A stretch of DNA of 64,000 nucleotides. Source: Psychrobacillus sp. NEAU-3TGS. Lineage in GTDB: Bacteria; Bacillota; Bacilli; Bacillales_A; Planococcaceae. The stretch covers positions 589,661 to 653,660 of the forward strand of contig NZ_JAPNOZ010000010.1 of assembly GCF_029955155.1 (NCBI RefSeq), read 5' to 3'. The translations under genes were made by a program, and so were the position numbers. Shown here one piece after another: positions 53,264 through 62,395 of the stretch (its first letter is position 1; every line of letters begins with the position of its first letter). The notes under the pieces are model-generated. The model made no database searches. It had not been told where the DNA came from and saw only the letters and a program-made list of their open reading frames with translations.

Positions 53264-54643
53264 TTATGGCTGGACAGTTACTTCCACGTAGGCACCGTTT
53301 TTCATCATTTCTCCTGTTTCTGTTTGGAATGTTGGATGAATGAGCAGTAAGTACGCTGCTCCTTTTTCAAGCGGTGCTATTGGTGATAATACGACCTGAT
53401 TCTGCGATTTTTGCTTGATGTTTACTTGTACATTGCTCGCAGTTCCTAGTTTAACTAACTCTACTTTTTGCTGTTTGCTTGTTGTTACAGACTTAGAGAA
53501 TGTAACCGTAAATTCTTTTGTTGTTGGTACATTTTTTAGTGCTGGCATTTTTTTGTAGGTTTTATTTGCTTCGAGAATGGCATCTAGATGTGCTTTTGCT
53601 AGTTCGTGTCCGACCGTTGTCGTAATTTGTGGCTTGACGCCGGTTTTATGGATAACCGTTCCTTTTGGTCCCGTGAAGTTTGCGACCGTCAGTTTTAAAT
53701 AGGAACCATCCGACAACTCGTAAAACGTTTGCATCGATCCTTTGCCATATGTCGTTTGGCCGTATAATGTTGCCGATTTCTGATCGAGCAATGCTCCAGC
53801 AACCATTTCTGATGCACTGGCACTATATCCATTTATGAGTACTTTTGTGTTTGCAGGGAAAAGGGATGGTTGCTGCACGGATTTTACTAGCCCATTTTGT
53901 TTTTTCATATGGAGTGCATAGGCATAAGGACTTTTTGGAAATAAACCAACAAGTTCCTCTGCAGTATGTACAAAGCCACCGCCATTATTTGTTAGATCCA
54001 CGATAAATGAAGTTGCTCCTTGCTTTTGGAGTTCCTCTTTTGCTTTTAATACAAGTGTTGCTCCATCATCTGAAAATGTATTGAGTCCAATATATCCGAT
54101 ATTTCCATACAAAAGTTGCTTCGATACGGCGGGAACAGTGAATTTGTTGCGTGTTATTTTGTATGTTTTTGTTAGATTAGTAGATTTCAAGACTACTAGC
54201 TGCACCGTCGTCCCTTCCTTGCCAGTTATAAGGGAAGATGCCTGTTGAATCGACATACCTTTTGTCGTCTCACCGTCAACCGACAAAATGATATCTCCTG
54301 GCTCTATTCCAGCAAGTGCGGCAGTTGCTCCATCAAACGTGCTCACTATTTGGATTCCCTTTTCATGTTCTTCAATTATAACACCGATACCAGTCGCTGA
54401 ATTGTTGATAGAGCCTGTGTATGCCTCAAATTCTTCTTTTGTAAAATAAGAAGAATACGGATCCAGTTTTACAATAATGTCATTAATCGAAGTCATGCTC
54501 TGTAAATTCGAAGGAAGCTCTCCCATATAATGTTCACTAACTAGCTGCTTCACCTCATCAATCGGCGCAGCCGCTGCTGTCATTGGAGCCAACAACAAAC
54601 CAATTGTCATCATAATTGCACCAAATGCAGAAAACCTCTTCAT
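53264..54643 (-). CDS. S41-family carboxy-terminal processing protease (CtpA/CtpB-like)
   Basis: A 459-residue exported protease. Signal peptide 1-26; N-terminal helical segment; PDZ domain ~83-165 (GIGVIIEE..AGIEPGDIILSVDGE). The S41 catalytic domain carries Ser276 (GYSASASEM), Lys301 and Gln305 (YGKGSMQ), spaced as in B. subtilis CtpB. The C-terminal ~85 residues add an Ig-like domain (FTVTFSKSVTTSKQQKVEL). It probably trims exported proteins at the wall. First gene of an operon with the membrane protein and adaptor. Confidence 0.92.
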   Translation of the reverse strand: MKRFSAFGAIMMTIGLLLAPMTAAAAPIDEVKQLVSEHYMGELPSNLQSMTSINDIIVKLDPYSSYFTKEEFEAYTGSINNSATGIGVIIEEHEKGIQIVSTFDGATAALAGIEPGDIILSVDGETTKGMSIQQASSLITGKEGTTVQLVVLKSTNLTKTYKITRNKFTVPAVSKQLLYGNIGYIGLNTFSDDGATLVLKAKEELQKQGATSFIVDLTNNGGGFVHTAEELVGLFPKSPYAYALHMKKQNGLVKSVQQPSLFPANTKVLINGYSASASEMVAGALLDQKSATLYGQTTYGKGSMQTFYELSDGSYLKLTVANFTGPKGTVIHKTGVKPQITTTVGHELAKAHLDAILEANKTYKKMPALKNVPTTKEFTVTFSKSVTTSKQQKVELVKLGTASNVQVNIKQKSQNQVVLSPIAPLEKGAAYLLLIHPTFQTETGEMMKNGAYVEVTVQP

Positions 54644-54786
54644 ACCTATTCCCCCTCTCGTACTCTATAAACCTATATTACCCCAAAACCTACCATTTGC
54701 AGAACTTTCTACGAACAATAAATTGGTAATAAATTGTAGCACTCCTACTAGTTATGAATTGGCGCTTTCACCGTTTTCAAACAAAA

Positions 54787-54814
54787 TAATCGTGAATAGG
54801 ATGCATTCACGATT
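54787..54814 (-). terminator. Terminator of the flagellin gene
   Basis: Stem AATCGTGAAT/ATTCACGATT with a 6-7-base loop, followed by ATTTTGT on the minus strand, 26 bases after the stop. Confidence 0.75.
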
Positions 54815-54840
54815 GTTTTGGAGAATTAATATAGAACAGC

Positions 54841-55653
54841 TTATTTTAATAGTTGTAGTATGGATTGCGCTTGTTGCATATGCATACTTAGTACGTATTG
54901 TCCTGCTTGCGCAAGGATGTTCGCTTTTGTAAGTGCCATCATCTCTTTTGCTATGTCCGCGTCACGAATTCGAGATTCCGCGGCGGTCAAATTTTCTTCC
55001 ATGTTCACTGCATTATTGTAAGCATGTTCTAATCGATTTGTATATGCGCCCATTCTTGAACGCTCACTTGATACTTTATTTATCGCTTTGTCTATTTCGC
55101 CAATTGCATTGTTAGCTGCTTCTCTTGTAGATATAGAAAGATTCTCTATTCCAATTGCGGCTGCTCCCATGTCTCCAATTACCAATTCGATTTGTTGCCC
55201 TGCATTTGCACCAGCTTGTATTTTTAATGAAGTCTGAGAACCATCGAGTAATGTCTTTGTGTTAAATTCTGTGTCTGTAGAAATTCTTGAAATTTCTTTC
55301 TTTAGCTCATCAAATTCGATTGCCAATTGGTTCCGATCATTATCTGTTAATGTATCGTTGGCAGATTGTACGCTTAGTTCCCTCATTCGCTGCAAGATAG
55401 AATTAGTTTCATTTAGTCCGCCTTCTGCTGTTTGAAGCAGGGAAATACCATCTTGAATATTACGAGCCGCTTGACCAAGACCGCGAATCTGTGCACGCAT
55501 TTTCTCTGAAATAGCAAGTCCTGCGGGATCATCTGCAGCACGGTTAATACGATAGCCAGAGGAGATGCGTTCCATGGACTTATTTGCCATCGCCCAATGT
55601 GTATTCATGTTTCTTAAAATAGACAACCCAGTAGCATTCCATTTCCCTAGCAT
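54841..55653 (-). CDS. Flagellin (orphan, atypical N-terminus)
   Basis: A 270-residue flagellin. The N-terminal D0/D1 region has MERISSGYRINRAADDPAGLAISEKMR and the TLR5-type segment QDGISLLQTAEGGLNET. The C-terminal helix is NRLEHAYNNAVNMEENLTAAESRIRDADIAKEMM. There is almost no variable middle domain. The first ~20 residues (LGKWNATGLSILRNMNTHWAMANK) lack the canonical INHN opening. I start at ATG 55653: GGAGGGGG lies eight bases upstream, and the sigma-D promoter at 55688 rules out the longer frame. No other flagellar gene is near. Confidence 0.92.
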   Translation of the reverse strand: MLGKWNATGLSILRNMNTHWAMANKSMERISSGYRINRAADDPAGLAISEKMRAQIRGLGQAARNIQDGISLLQTAEGGLNETNSILQRMRELSVQSANDTLTDNDRNQLAIEFDELKKEISRISTDTEFNTKTLLDGSQTSLKIQAGANAGQQIELVIGDMGAAAIGIENLSISTREAANNAIGEIDKAINKVSSERSRMGAYTNRLEHAYNNAVNMEENLTAAESRIRDADIAKEMMALTKANILAQAGQYVLSMHMQQAQSILQLLK

Positions 55654-55687
55654 CGACTCAGCCCCCTCCGCGCTTGCATTTCTTTTT

Positions 55688-55714
55688 ATATCGGCAATTT
55701 TTACATAATATTGA
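55688..55714 (-). promoter_or_regulatory. Sigma-D promoter of the flagellin gene
   Basis: GCCGATAT (55688-55695), a perfect sigma-D -10, and TCAA (55711-55714; consensus TAAA) on the minus strand with the canonical 15-bp spacer. Transcription should start near 55682, giving a leader of about 28 nt. Confidence 0.85.
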
Positions 55715-55901
55715 GAGAGTTTTGTTTCAGGGGTTACAAATGCTTGGTACATGTAACCCCTTTGTAATATGGTGCTAGTAGTTTCGTATAATTTGTTAGG
55801 TTTTAGGGGATGTTGCTTATAACTTTTCAAATAATTTTAGACTTACACATTCAATCGAGTTATTTCCCGGGAAATTTACATAGAAAGGAGTCGAAAGGAT
55901 A

Positions 55902-56039
55902 TGAAAATCGACAAATGGACAGGTTTCAGTTGGGGGGATATTTTGTTTGGGGTGCTTGGATCAAGTGGTTTCGTATTGTTTTTTCACTTTTTCATTTCGT
56001 TTTAGAATCACAAAAACACCTATCATTTTTTTGTGTTAG
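55902..56039 (+). CDS. Possible small membrane peptide
   Basis: A 45-codon frame starting MKIDKWTGFSWGDILFGVLG with one hydrophobic segment (~13-30). AAAGGAG lies ten bases before the ATG, which is good for this genome. Against it, the 3' third overlaps a terminator hairpin and its last residues look unselected. I see no homologue. Confidence 0.35.
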
Positions 56040-56046
56040 GTGTTTC
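56012..56046 (-). terminator. Terminator of the IDEAL-domain gene
   Basis: AAACACCTA paired with TAGGTGTTT, 13 bases after the stop at 56059, with T residues beyond on the minus strand. Confidence 0.6.
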
Positions 56047-56058
56047 TATGTGTTCGTA

Positions 56059-56520
56059 TTATTCAATTGGGAAACCCCCATTAAATTCTTTATATTGTTG
56101 TAATTTGTTGAATAGGCTAACGTCTCTATGCAATAATGCATAATCAATCATACGTTCATAGTTTTTTTCTTCTAGCTCCTGTATAACTGTTGCAGCATTT
56201 TCTAGAGATGAAGAACTTAAATTCATATGGACATTTGTTTCAATGATTGCTTGTAAATGCTTATGAACATCTGAAACGACTAATAGTTGATAGAGTGGTA
56301 GACGGATATATCGATTTCCTTTTTGAAAAACAAAAATTTCAGCTAGGTTTTCCACTTGCAATGTTTCTGCATTAACAATGATTTCCTTCCCTTCGACCGG
56401 TATGAAATGGAACAATTCATCATCTTTGCGGATGGAGAAGTATTGGTATGCAAAGACTAATTTTATTCGATTGCCTTCTTGCTTTGTGTAAAATGGTTTC
56501 ATTAATTGTACGAGTAGCAT
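56059..56520 (-). CDS. IDEAL-domain protein
   Basis: A 153-residue cytosolic protein. Its C-terminal 40 residues (YERMIDYALLHRDVSLFNKLQQ) fit the IDEAL domain named after its I-D-E-A-L-like core, known from small Bacillus proteins such as YpiB. The N-terminal part is beta-rich (GNRIKLVFAYQYFSI, IFVFQKGNRYIRLPLYQLL) and unrecognised. AGGAGGGG lies five bases before the ATG. Stand-alone transcript. Confidence 0.72.
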   Translation of the reverse strand: MLLVQLMKPFYTKQEGNRIKLVFAYQYFSIRKDDELFHFIPVEGKEIIVNAETLQVENLAEIFVFQKGNRYIRLPLYQLLVVSDVHKHLQAIIETNVHMNLSSSSLENAATVIQELEEKNYERMIDYALLHRDVSLFNKLQQYKEFNGGFPIE

Positions 56521-56622
56521 GTCATCCCCTCCTTATATTAGAATTTTCTGATTACTACTAGTTTATCATATTTTTCGTTTTTCGTGTAGTGCATCTCCTG
56601 TATTTAGTGAAGTTTCACGCGT

Positions 56623-56656
56623 AAAAAAAGCAAATGCAGATTGCATTTGCTTTTTT
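56623..56656. terminator. Bidirectional-looking terminator next to the 103-residue gene
   Basis: Stem AAAAAAGCAAATGC/GCATTTGCTTTTTT with a 6-base loop, five bases after the stop at 56662. Confidence 0.8.
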
Positions 56657-56661
56657 GGTAT

Positions 56662-56973
56662 TTATCTTTTTTCTAATAAAGCAGTCGGTTCATTTCTTCC
56701 TTTTGCATAAGAGAAAAATCCCACCTTTGTAGGACCATATCTAATCGCAAACGTCTTAAATACTTTTTGTAAAATTTCCGGTTCGTTTAGATCGTTGTCG
56801 TTTTCTAAATAGAACGTAAACGTTTCTGTTTCAAAATCTAACTCCAAATCATAAACTGTGAAATCTTCTGCTACAATTTGTTTAATACATGTTTCTACTT
56901 TTGAGGGACTATTACTTAAATACTTTAAATTGCTTGCTTTCGCACCAACTAATTTTATTTTTTCAGATTTCAT
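56662..56973 (-). CDS. Hypothetical 103-residue protein
   Basis: Unrecognised small cytosolic protein (KIKLVGAKASNLKYLSNSPSKVETC..., DLELDFETETFTFYLENDNDLNEPEILQKVFKTFAIRYGP) with an apparent alpha/beta pattern. No clear RBS precedes the ATG at 56973, a weak point. A strong terminator directly after the stop supports a real gene. Confidence 0.6.
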   Translation of the reverse strand: MKSEKIKLVGAKASNLKYLSNSPSKVETCIKQIVAEDFTVYDLELDFETETFTFYLENDNDLNEPEILQKVFKTFAIRYGPTKVGFFSYAKGRNEPTALLEKR

Positions 56974-57352
56974 TGTCGGTTGGTGAGTTAGAATACCAAA
57001 TAAATTAGGTATATGCAGCTGTATTCTTTCTATTTTCTACACGTCCTTTTTATCAATTTAACCCCATTTCCCTCCTAATTATAGTAACATAATATTTCCT
57101 AAATAATACGAAAATTAGGTTAATTATTGTAAATTTTCATCATTTAGTAGATAATGATATCTTGTTCCTTTTCAAGAAGAAGACTATTACCACTGACTTC
57201 ATTAAAGGAATAGTAAAAAACGTAAAAACCACCTTCCAAATAAACGTACAATTCATTTTAGCTTTTCTCTATTAAATAATAGGTGCGGCTTTTATTCTCG
57301 TTCGATTATACGTATAATGGAAGGAAAGCCTTTTTTCTTAGGAGAGATTCCC
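56974..57352. other. Divergent intergenic region with a -10 for the SWIM gene
   Basis: A 379-bp AT-rich stretch. TATAAT at 57313-57318, 35 bases before the TTG start of ywqB, is the best promoter element; its -35 is unclear. No other gene or RNA is seen. Confidence 0.45.
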
Positions 57353-58933
57353 TTGAACCTTACTTCTTACCAAAAACTTGCCGCGCATTATAAAAAATAT
57401 ATTTACCAATCAATGGACATGATTGAAAAGAAGCTACATCCTGCTATTTTAGAGGACGAAGAGCTTGTTCGACGTGCCACTTTTTTTGTGCGCAATGGGG
57501 CAGTTTCTATTTCTAATTATTATCCGCAGGAACACAAAATTGATTTCACGGTTCGAGACGTTAGTAATATTGACGTATCTTATGACCTATTACAAAATCG
57601 TTTTAACTGTCCTTGCCCAATGCAGAAGCCTTGTCGGCATATTGTGGCAGCTGTTTTTTATTTGTATCAACAAAATGATTCGTTGTCGACATGGATTTCG
57701 GAGTGGCGTGCCAATGATGATATGACCCAGCTAACTTTGTTAAAAGATGAACGTAGTCCCCGAAGTTGGGAGCTAATCGTCGAAAACTTCTTCCGGAAGT
57801 TCATTTCTCAATATCCTCCTACTAGTTTTTACTTATTAGAATTCGCCGTACATGATTTGAAAGCGCAAATTAAAAAATCTCGCCCTTTCGAAAGAGAATG
57901 GCAGCCGATTTATGATGTGTATGTAAATCTTTCGATCCTTGTTAAAATTTGGCCTTATTTAGAGCCGTTTGCCGATTCAAATATGCGCAATCGTGTTTTT
58001 CATTTTTTACATGAGTATGTAGATGAACTGGATGACTCTTTAGCCCAGCTAGCTTCCAAGCCGAGAATGTTCGCAGCAGATCCTTTTTACGACGACATGA
58101 TGAAACGTGTTCGTTCTTTTTATTTTGAAACGGAGTCCCTTTTTCGTTTTCGAAAGCATGTATATTTAGCATTTTGGGACGCCCTTGTAACGGATAAAAA
58201 GACTCGTCTAGAAGAAGTAAAATTTTTAGAACAACTGGATAAAACAGATGAGGATATTCCTTTGAATATCGTGTTACCATACTTCTATCTTACGTTATCG
58301 ATGACTAATGAGTTGCTTGCAGCGGCTGAGAAGATGGAAACGGAGCAACTATTAGAATGGTTGGAAGTGTGCGAAAAAGCGCTCCACACGACCAATAAAG
58401 ATATGGTAAATAATCTTGCACGGAAAATATTGCCGCATGTTTCCCGATATCTAAATGAAGTGGTTACCAATCCAACACGCGTTATGCTCATTCGCCGGTT
58501 AGAGTTGTTGTTTGCATCAATCCAACTGGAATCAGAAGAACTTGAAAAGCTATATCAATCATTTGGGCTGTATGGGATACAGTCTTATTCGACTTTGTTG
58601 TTAAAAGATAAACGTTACCGCGATTGGATGGCGCTACATCAGTCAGCAAATTCATCGCTCGAATATGCGGAGGCTTGTGGCTTGCCTGTTGTTAAGGAAG
58701 AAGCTCCAGAAGTATTGCTCCCGCTTTATCATCATTATGCGATGCGTTTTATCCAAGAAAAAAATCGATATAGCTACAAACAGGCAGTCCGTATTTGGAA
58801 GAAGATGAAACAAGTAGCCAAGAAATCAAATGACACCGATTATTGGAATGCATATGTTGAAAACGTACGTGAAAAATACAAACGACTTCGTGCATTACAA
58901 CAAGAAATAGAGAAAGGAAACTTGCCATTATGA
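57353..58933 (+). CDS. ywqB: SWIM zinc-finger protein (YwqB-like)
   Basis: A 526-residue protein with the SWIM pattern CxCx6CxH at about residues 85-96 (NCPCPMQKPCRHIVAAV), followed by a long helical region. SWIM proteins of this type are encoded just before a SNF2 helicase, as here and in B. subtilis (ywqB-ywqA), and probably act with it on nucleic acid. I start at TTG 57353, with AGGAGA upstream; the ATG at 57317 lies in the TATAAT -10 and has no RBS. Confidence 0.88.
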   Translation: MNLTSYQKLAAHYKKYIYQSMDMIEKKLHPAILEDEELVRRATFFVRNGAVSISNYYPQEHKIDFTVRDVSNIDVSYDLLQNRFNCPCPMQKPCRHIVAAVFYLYQQNDSLSTWISEWRANDDMTQLTLLKDERSPRSWELIVENFFRKFISQYPPTSFYLLEFAVHDLKAQIKKSRPFEREWQPIYDVYVNLSILVKIWPYLEPFADSNMRNRVFHFLHEYVDELDDSLAQLASKPRMFAADPFYDDMMKRVRSFYFETESLFRFRKHVYLAFWDALVTDKKTRLEEVKFLEQLDKTDEDIPLNIVLPYFYLTLSMTNELLAAAEKMETEQLLEWLEVCEKALHTTNKDMVNNLARKILPHVSRYLNEVVTNPTRVMLIRRLELLFASIQLESEELEKLYQSFGLYGIQSYSTLLLKDKRYRDWMALHQSANSSLEYAEACGLPVVKEEAPEVLLPLYHHYAMRFIQEKNRYSYKQAVRIWKKMKQVAKKSNDTDYWNAYVENVREKYKRLRALQQEIEKGNLPL

Positions 58934-59178
58934 CCCAGCCTTTATCTATTACAAAAGATTTTTCACTCCATATTCATGCCACTGAGAATGGGAACTTCCA
59001 TTTAACAACGGCAATCAGCCCGGCAGAACAATGGGTTCCCTATTTATATATAGACCACCGGGAAAGTTATTTCGGACTTAATGCACAAGTGGAAGACAAC
59101 GCTCTTATTGCTTCACCAGTTGAATTAGTTGAACTTTTTTCCGGAAAAAACACCCTTTTATCACTTTTTCCGGTGTAA
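58930..59178 (+). CDS. N-terminal fragment of the SNF2-family helicase (frame disrupted)
   Basis: An 82-residue frame (LSITKDFSLHIHATENGNFHLTTAISPAEQWVPYLYIDHRES) whose ATG overlaps the ywqB stop (ATGA), as expected for the start of ywqA. It stops at TAA 59176. The +2 frame continues without stop into the helicase: from 59163 it reads FSGVNEDSNNWLQTFKEAANIW. One extra T in the T5 run at 59165-59169 would join them. Best read as part of the same gene as the next feature. Confidence 0.7.
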   Translation: MTQPLSITKDFSLHIHATENGNFHLTTAISPAEQWVPYLYIDHRESYFGLNAQVEDNALIASPVELVELFSGKNTLLSLFPV

Positions 59179-59282
59179 ACGAGGATTCTAACAATTGGTT
59201 ACAAACATTTAAAGAAGCAGCAAACATTTGGGCGAGTCCAAACTTATGGGACCAGCTCCAACTTAAAGACAATCGATTTGAA

Positions 59283-61640
59283 GTGAAAGCGCCGATTGAT
59301 GAAAAAGCGAAGGTCCTTGTTTCGAATGCTGTGACACAAAAGCTTTATCAAGCCGGTCTTGCGATGGAAGATATACCTGCACTTATCCCGTTTTTTGAAC
59401 AAGGCGGATGGCCGATCAAATCGCAAACAAAGCATCCAAATATACTCGTTGCATTACGATTATCCGAACCAGAAGCACTTGATGACACATGGTTACTCGA
59501 AACTGTCGTTCGTGGAAAGAAAAGCAGTGTATACTGGACACCGGCTTATCGTAAAAAAGCATTACCTATTAAAGAGGCTTTACCTGATAAATGGAGCGAA
59601 TTTAGCAGTTTTATAGAAGAAATACAGTCGAAAATGTTTTCTCTAATTTCTTCGATTGATAGCTTGAATCCGGACATATTCTTCTCCTCCACTTTATCGG
59701 ATGAAGAAGTTCGCATATTTTTGCGAGATGACTTAGTTAAACTACAAGCGCTGGGATTTGAAATTGTACTTCCTGCATGGTTAAAAGCAGTAAAAGATAC
59801 GAAAATGCGCGTCAAAACAATTGCCAAAACAGCGAATACGTATAAAACTACTGCTGGGCTCAATGAAATCTTGCAATTTAACTGGAGTTTCTCTTTAAAC
59901 GGCCAAGAAATTTCAGCGGAGGATTTTCAGCGTCTTGTAAGTGAAAACCGATCTTATATTCAAGCTGGCAATGAATGGTTCCGCATAGATGCTGCATGGA
60001 TGCATGAAATACGCGAGCTAATGAAAAAATCAGAGGACGAAAATTGGACAGTGAAAGAGTTATTATTCCGAGAGATACCGGAAGAAATGGCACTGATGCT
60101 AGATGATGACGAAGAGTCTGAAGAGGATCCATTATTCCAATTCGAAATGCAAAAATCACTTCAAACACTCATGGAACAACTTTCAGAGAAAAAAGGATTT
60201 CCTGCAGTCGCCGTTTCTCCTAATTTACTGACTACGCTGCGCCCTTATCAACAGCTTGGTCTAGAATGGCTTGTTTTCATGCGTAACGAACAATTCGGGG
60301 CTTGTTTAGCGGATGATATGGGGCTTGGAAAAACGGTTCAATTAATATCCTACTTATTGCATGTACATGAAAATGAAAAGCGAGAAACTCCTTCGCTCAT
60401 CATTTGTCCGACTTCCGTTTTAGGAAACTGGCAAAAAGAGTTGGCAAAATTTGCACCTTCTTTAAAAGTACAAACACATTATGGTTCTGCTCGTACAAAA
60501 GAAATAGATTTGACTGCAGATGTTGTCATCACAACATTCGGGACTGCCATGCAAGATGCAGAATCACTTGAAGAAATTGTTTGGTCTAGTATTACACTTG
60601 ATGAGGCACAAAACATTAAAAACATGCATACAAAGCAGTCTCGTGCAATTCGAAAGCTAAAAGGTGCACATCATATCGCGTTAACCGGTACGCCTGTCGA
60701 GAACAGATTATCAGAGCTATGGTCTATTTTTGATTTTATCCATAAAGGTTATTTAGGATCGTTCGGTAAGTTCCAGGAAAACTATATCGTGCCGATTGAA
60801 CGGGATAATTCAAATGCGACTAAACATAAGCTACGGGTAAAAATTCAGCCTTTTTTATTAAGAAGAACGAAACAAGATCCAGAGCTTTTGCTCAACTTAC
60901 CGGAAAAACTAGAACAACGTGAATATTGTGCATTGACTACCGAGCAGGCTGCCTTATATGAATCGCTTATTCAAGAAACAGTGAGTAAACTAGATACACT
61001 TTCTGGTTTTGAGAAAAAAGGACTCATTTTAAAAATGCTTAGTAAATTAAAACAGCTATGTAATCATCCCGCTCTTTATTTGAAAGAGCCGTTCGATGAT
61101 GCGGAAGATATGCTTGAACGCTCTGAAAAACTTGCGCAAATCGTGACGCTGGCAGGTGAAATTGCAGCTCGAGGTGAGCAATGTCTGATTTTCACGCAAT
61201 ATATTGGAATGGGGCATTTACTGCAGCATTGCTTGACCGAACTATATGAAGTCGATGCACCATTTTTAACTGGAAGCATGCCGAAAAACCAACGTGATCA
61301 CTTAGTAGCAGCTTTCCAGGCGAAGGAATTTCCTGTATTCCTTTTATCATTGAAAGCTGGTGGAACTGGTTTAAATTTAACTGCTGCAAGCCATGTTTTG
61401 CATGCGGACCGTTGGTGGAATCCAGCTGTCGAAAATCAGGCAACCGACCGAGCATATCGGATTGGTCAAACAAACTTTGTGCATGTGCATAAATTTATAA
61501 CGATTGGTACTATTGAAGAAAAAATCGATAAGCTACTAGAGGAAAAACAAGCATTATCCGAAGAATTGATTCATTCAAGTCAGTGGATCACGGAAATGTC
61601 CGATGCGGATATAAAAGATTTATTAACATTGTCGATTTGA
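59283..61640 (+). CDS. ywqA: SNF2-family DEAD/DEAH-box helicase (YwqA-like), main part
   Basis: A 785-residue product containing the SNF2 ATPase: DDMGLGKT (motif I), LDEAQNIKN (motif II), LTGTPVENRLSELWSIF (motif III) and, in the helicase C domain, GGTGLNLTAASHVLHADRWWNP and DRAYRIGQ. The listed GTG start at 59283 has no RBS, and coding similarity extends at least 100 bases upstream in this frame, so the true N-terminus is the 58930 frame. Likely a DNA-translocating helicase of DNA repair or transcription. Either frameshifted in this strain or affected by a sequence error. Confidence 0.88.
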   Translation: MKAPIDEKAKVLVSNAVTQKLYQAGLAMEDIPALIPFFEQGGWPIKSQTKHPNILVALRLSEPEALDDTWLLETVVRGKKSSVYWTPAYRKKALPIKEALPDKWSEFSSFIEEIQSKMFSLISSIDSLNPDIFFSSTLSDEEVRIFLRDDLVKLQALGFEIVLPAWLKAVKDTKMRVKTIAKTANTYKTTAGLNEILQFNWSFSLNGQEISAEDFQRLVSENRSYIQAGNEWFRIDAAWMHEIRELMKKSEDENWTVKELLFREIPEEMALMLDDDEESEEDPLFQFEMQKSLQTLMEQLSEKKGFPAVAVSPNLLTTLRPYQQLGLEWLVFMRNEQFGACLADDMGLGKTVQLISYLLHVHENEKRETPSLIICPTSVLGNWQKELAKFAPSLKVQTHYGSARTKEIDLTADVVITTFGTAMQDAESLEEIVWSSITLDEAQNIKNMHTKQSRAIRKLKGAHHIALTGTPVENRLSELWSIFDFIHKGYLGSFGKFQENYIVPIERDNSNATKHKLRVKIQPFLLRRTKQDPELLLNLPEKLEQREYCALTTEQAALYESLIQETVSKLDTLSGFEKKGLILKMLSKLKQLCNHPALYLKEPFDDAEDMLERSEKLAQIVTLAGEIAARGEQCLIFTQYIGMGHLLQHCLTELYEVDAPFLTGSMPKNQRDHLVAAFQAKEFPVFLLSLKAGGTGLNLTAASHVLHADRWWNPAVENQATDRAYRIGQTNFVHVHKFITIGTIEEKIDKLLEEKQALSEELIHSSQWITEMSDADIKDLLTLSI

Positions 61641-61649
61641 TTTTATTTA

Positions 61650-61683
61650 AAACCTGACCGAGCTTCACCGGTCAGGTTTTCCT
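61650..61683 (+). terminator. Terminator of the ywqB-ywqA operon
   Basis: AAAACCTGACCG paired with CGGTCAGGTTTT, ten bases after the stop at 61640; the A/T ends suit both directions, and ssbB converges on it. Confidence 0.75.
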
Positions 61684-61718
61684 CTTTTGTAACAGCAAAG
61701 TTTTGCGGTCTTCGCTTT

Positions 61719-62135
61719 CTATACTGGAAGTTGATTGGATTGTGTTGCTGGAAACTCGAAATCGGTTTCTTCATTCTTGGAGTGTTCATGTGTAGCAATC
61801 GATTGCATATCATTTTGTTCTTCTTCTCGTTTTTTAGTCACTAGAAATCGGATGTCCTCCACAACTACCTCTGTCACAAATACTCTTGTTCCATCGCCTT
61901 TGTCATATGATCTCGTATTTAGCCTACCTGATATCCCAACAAGTGAGCCTTTCCCACAATACTTGACCGTTGTTTCTGCGAGCTTCCCCCAAATCGTGCA
62001 TAGCACAAAGTCCGCATCATCATTTTTATATCCTTTATTTACGGCAAGGACAAAGCTTGTTTGTAACCTTCCTTCCGATAAATACTTGAGCTGTGGAGCT
62101 TTTGTCATTCGTCCGATTATCGAAACCGTGTTCAC
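61719..62135 (-). CDS. ssbB: Single-stranded DNA-binding protein, SsbB type
   Basis: A 138-residue OB-fold protein (VNTVSIIGRMTKAPQLKYLSEGRLQTSFVLAVNKG, DFVLCTIWGKLAE, SLVGISGRLNTRSYD). It lacks the acidic DDDLPF-like tip of the essential SsbA, ending in QSNQLPV, and matches SsbB (YwpH) of B. subtilis, linked to competence. Start is GTG 62135, with AAAGGAGGTGA directly upstream; a longer ATG frame would skip this RBS. Confidence 0.86.
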   Translation of the reverse strand: MNTVSIIGRMTKAPQLKYLSEGRLQTSFVLAVNKGYKNDDADFVLCTIWGKLAETTVKYCGKGSLVGISGRLNTRSYDKGDGTRVFVTEVVVEDIRFLVTKKREEEQNDMQSIATHEHSKNEETDFEFPATQSNQLPV

Positions 62136-62348
62136 TTTTGTCACCTCCTTTTGTCTCAATGGCAACATCATAACTTCTCTTTAAAATTGTTAGCAAAAGC
62201 CAACAATTTCATTTACCAGGGCTTTCCCTTGTGGAAATGGTATTTTGTATTTCCTTATTAACCTCAGGTACTAATAGACTCCATAAAAGGAAAATCCAAA
62301 ATACAATTTTGGCATTTCCGTAAGTTTTTTTATGGGAGACAACTGCTA

Positions 62349-62357
62349 TGCTATAAT
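62349..62357 (+). promoter_or_regulatory. Extended -10 promoter of ywpF
   Basis: TGCTATAAT: a TG dinucleotide, one base, then a perfect TATAAT (62352-62357), 38 bases before the ywpF start codon. No clear -35. Confidence 0.55.
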
Positions 62358-62395
62358 GGGTATTAATAAACCCTGTAAAGGTGGATGGACTGTCT

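Noticed and set aside
55654-55830. A 59-residue N-terminal extension of the flagellin
   Set aside because: The sigma-D promoter lies inside this extension and a strong RBS precedes the internal ATG at 55653.
58930-59178. An independent small gene between ywqB and ywqA
   Set aside because: It begins exactly where ywqA should begin and the helicase frame stays open upstream of its listed start, so a frame break in one gene is the simpler reading.
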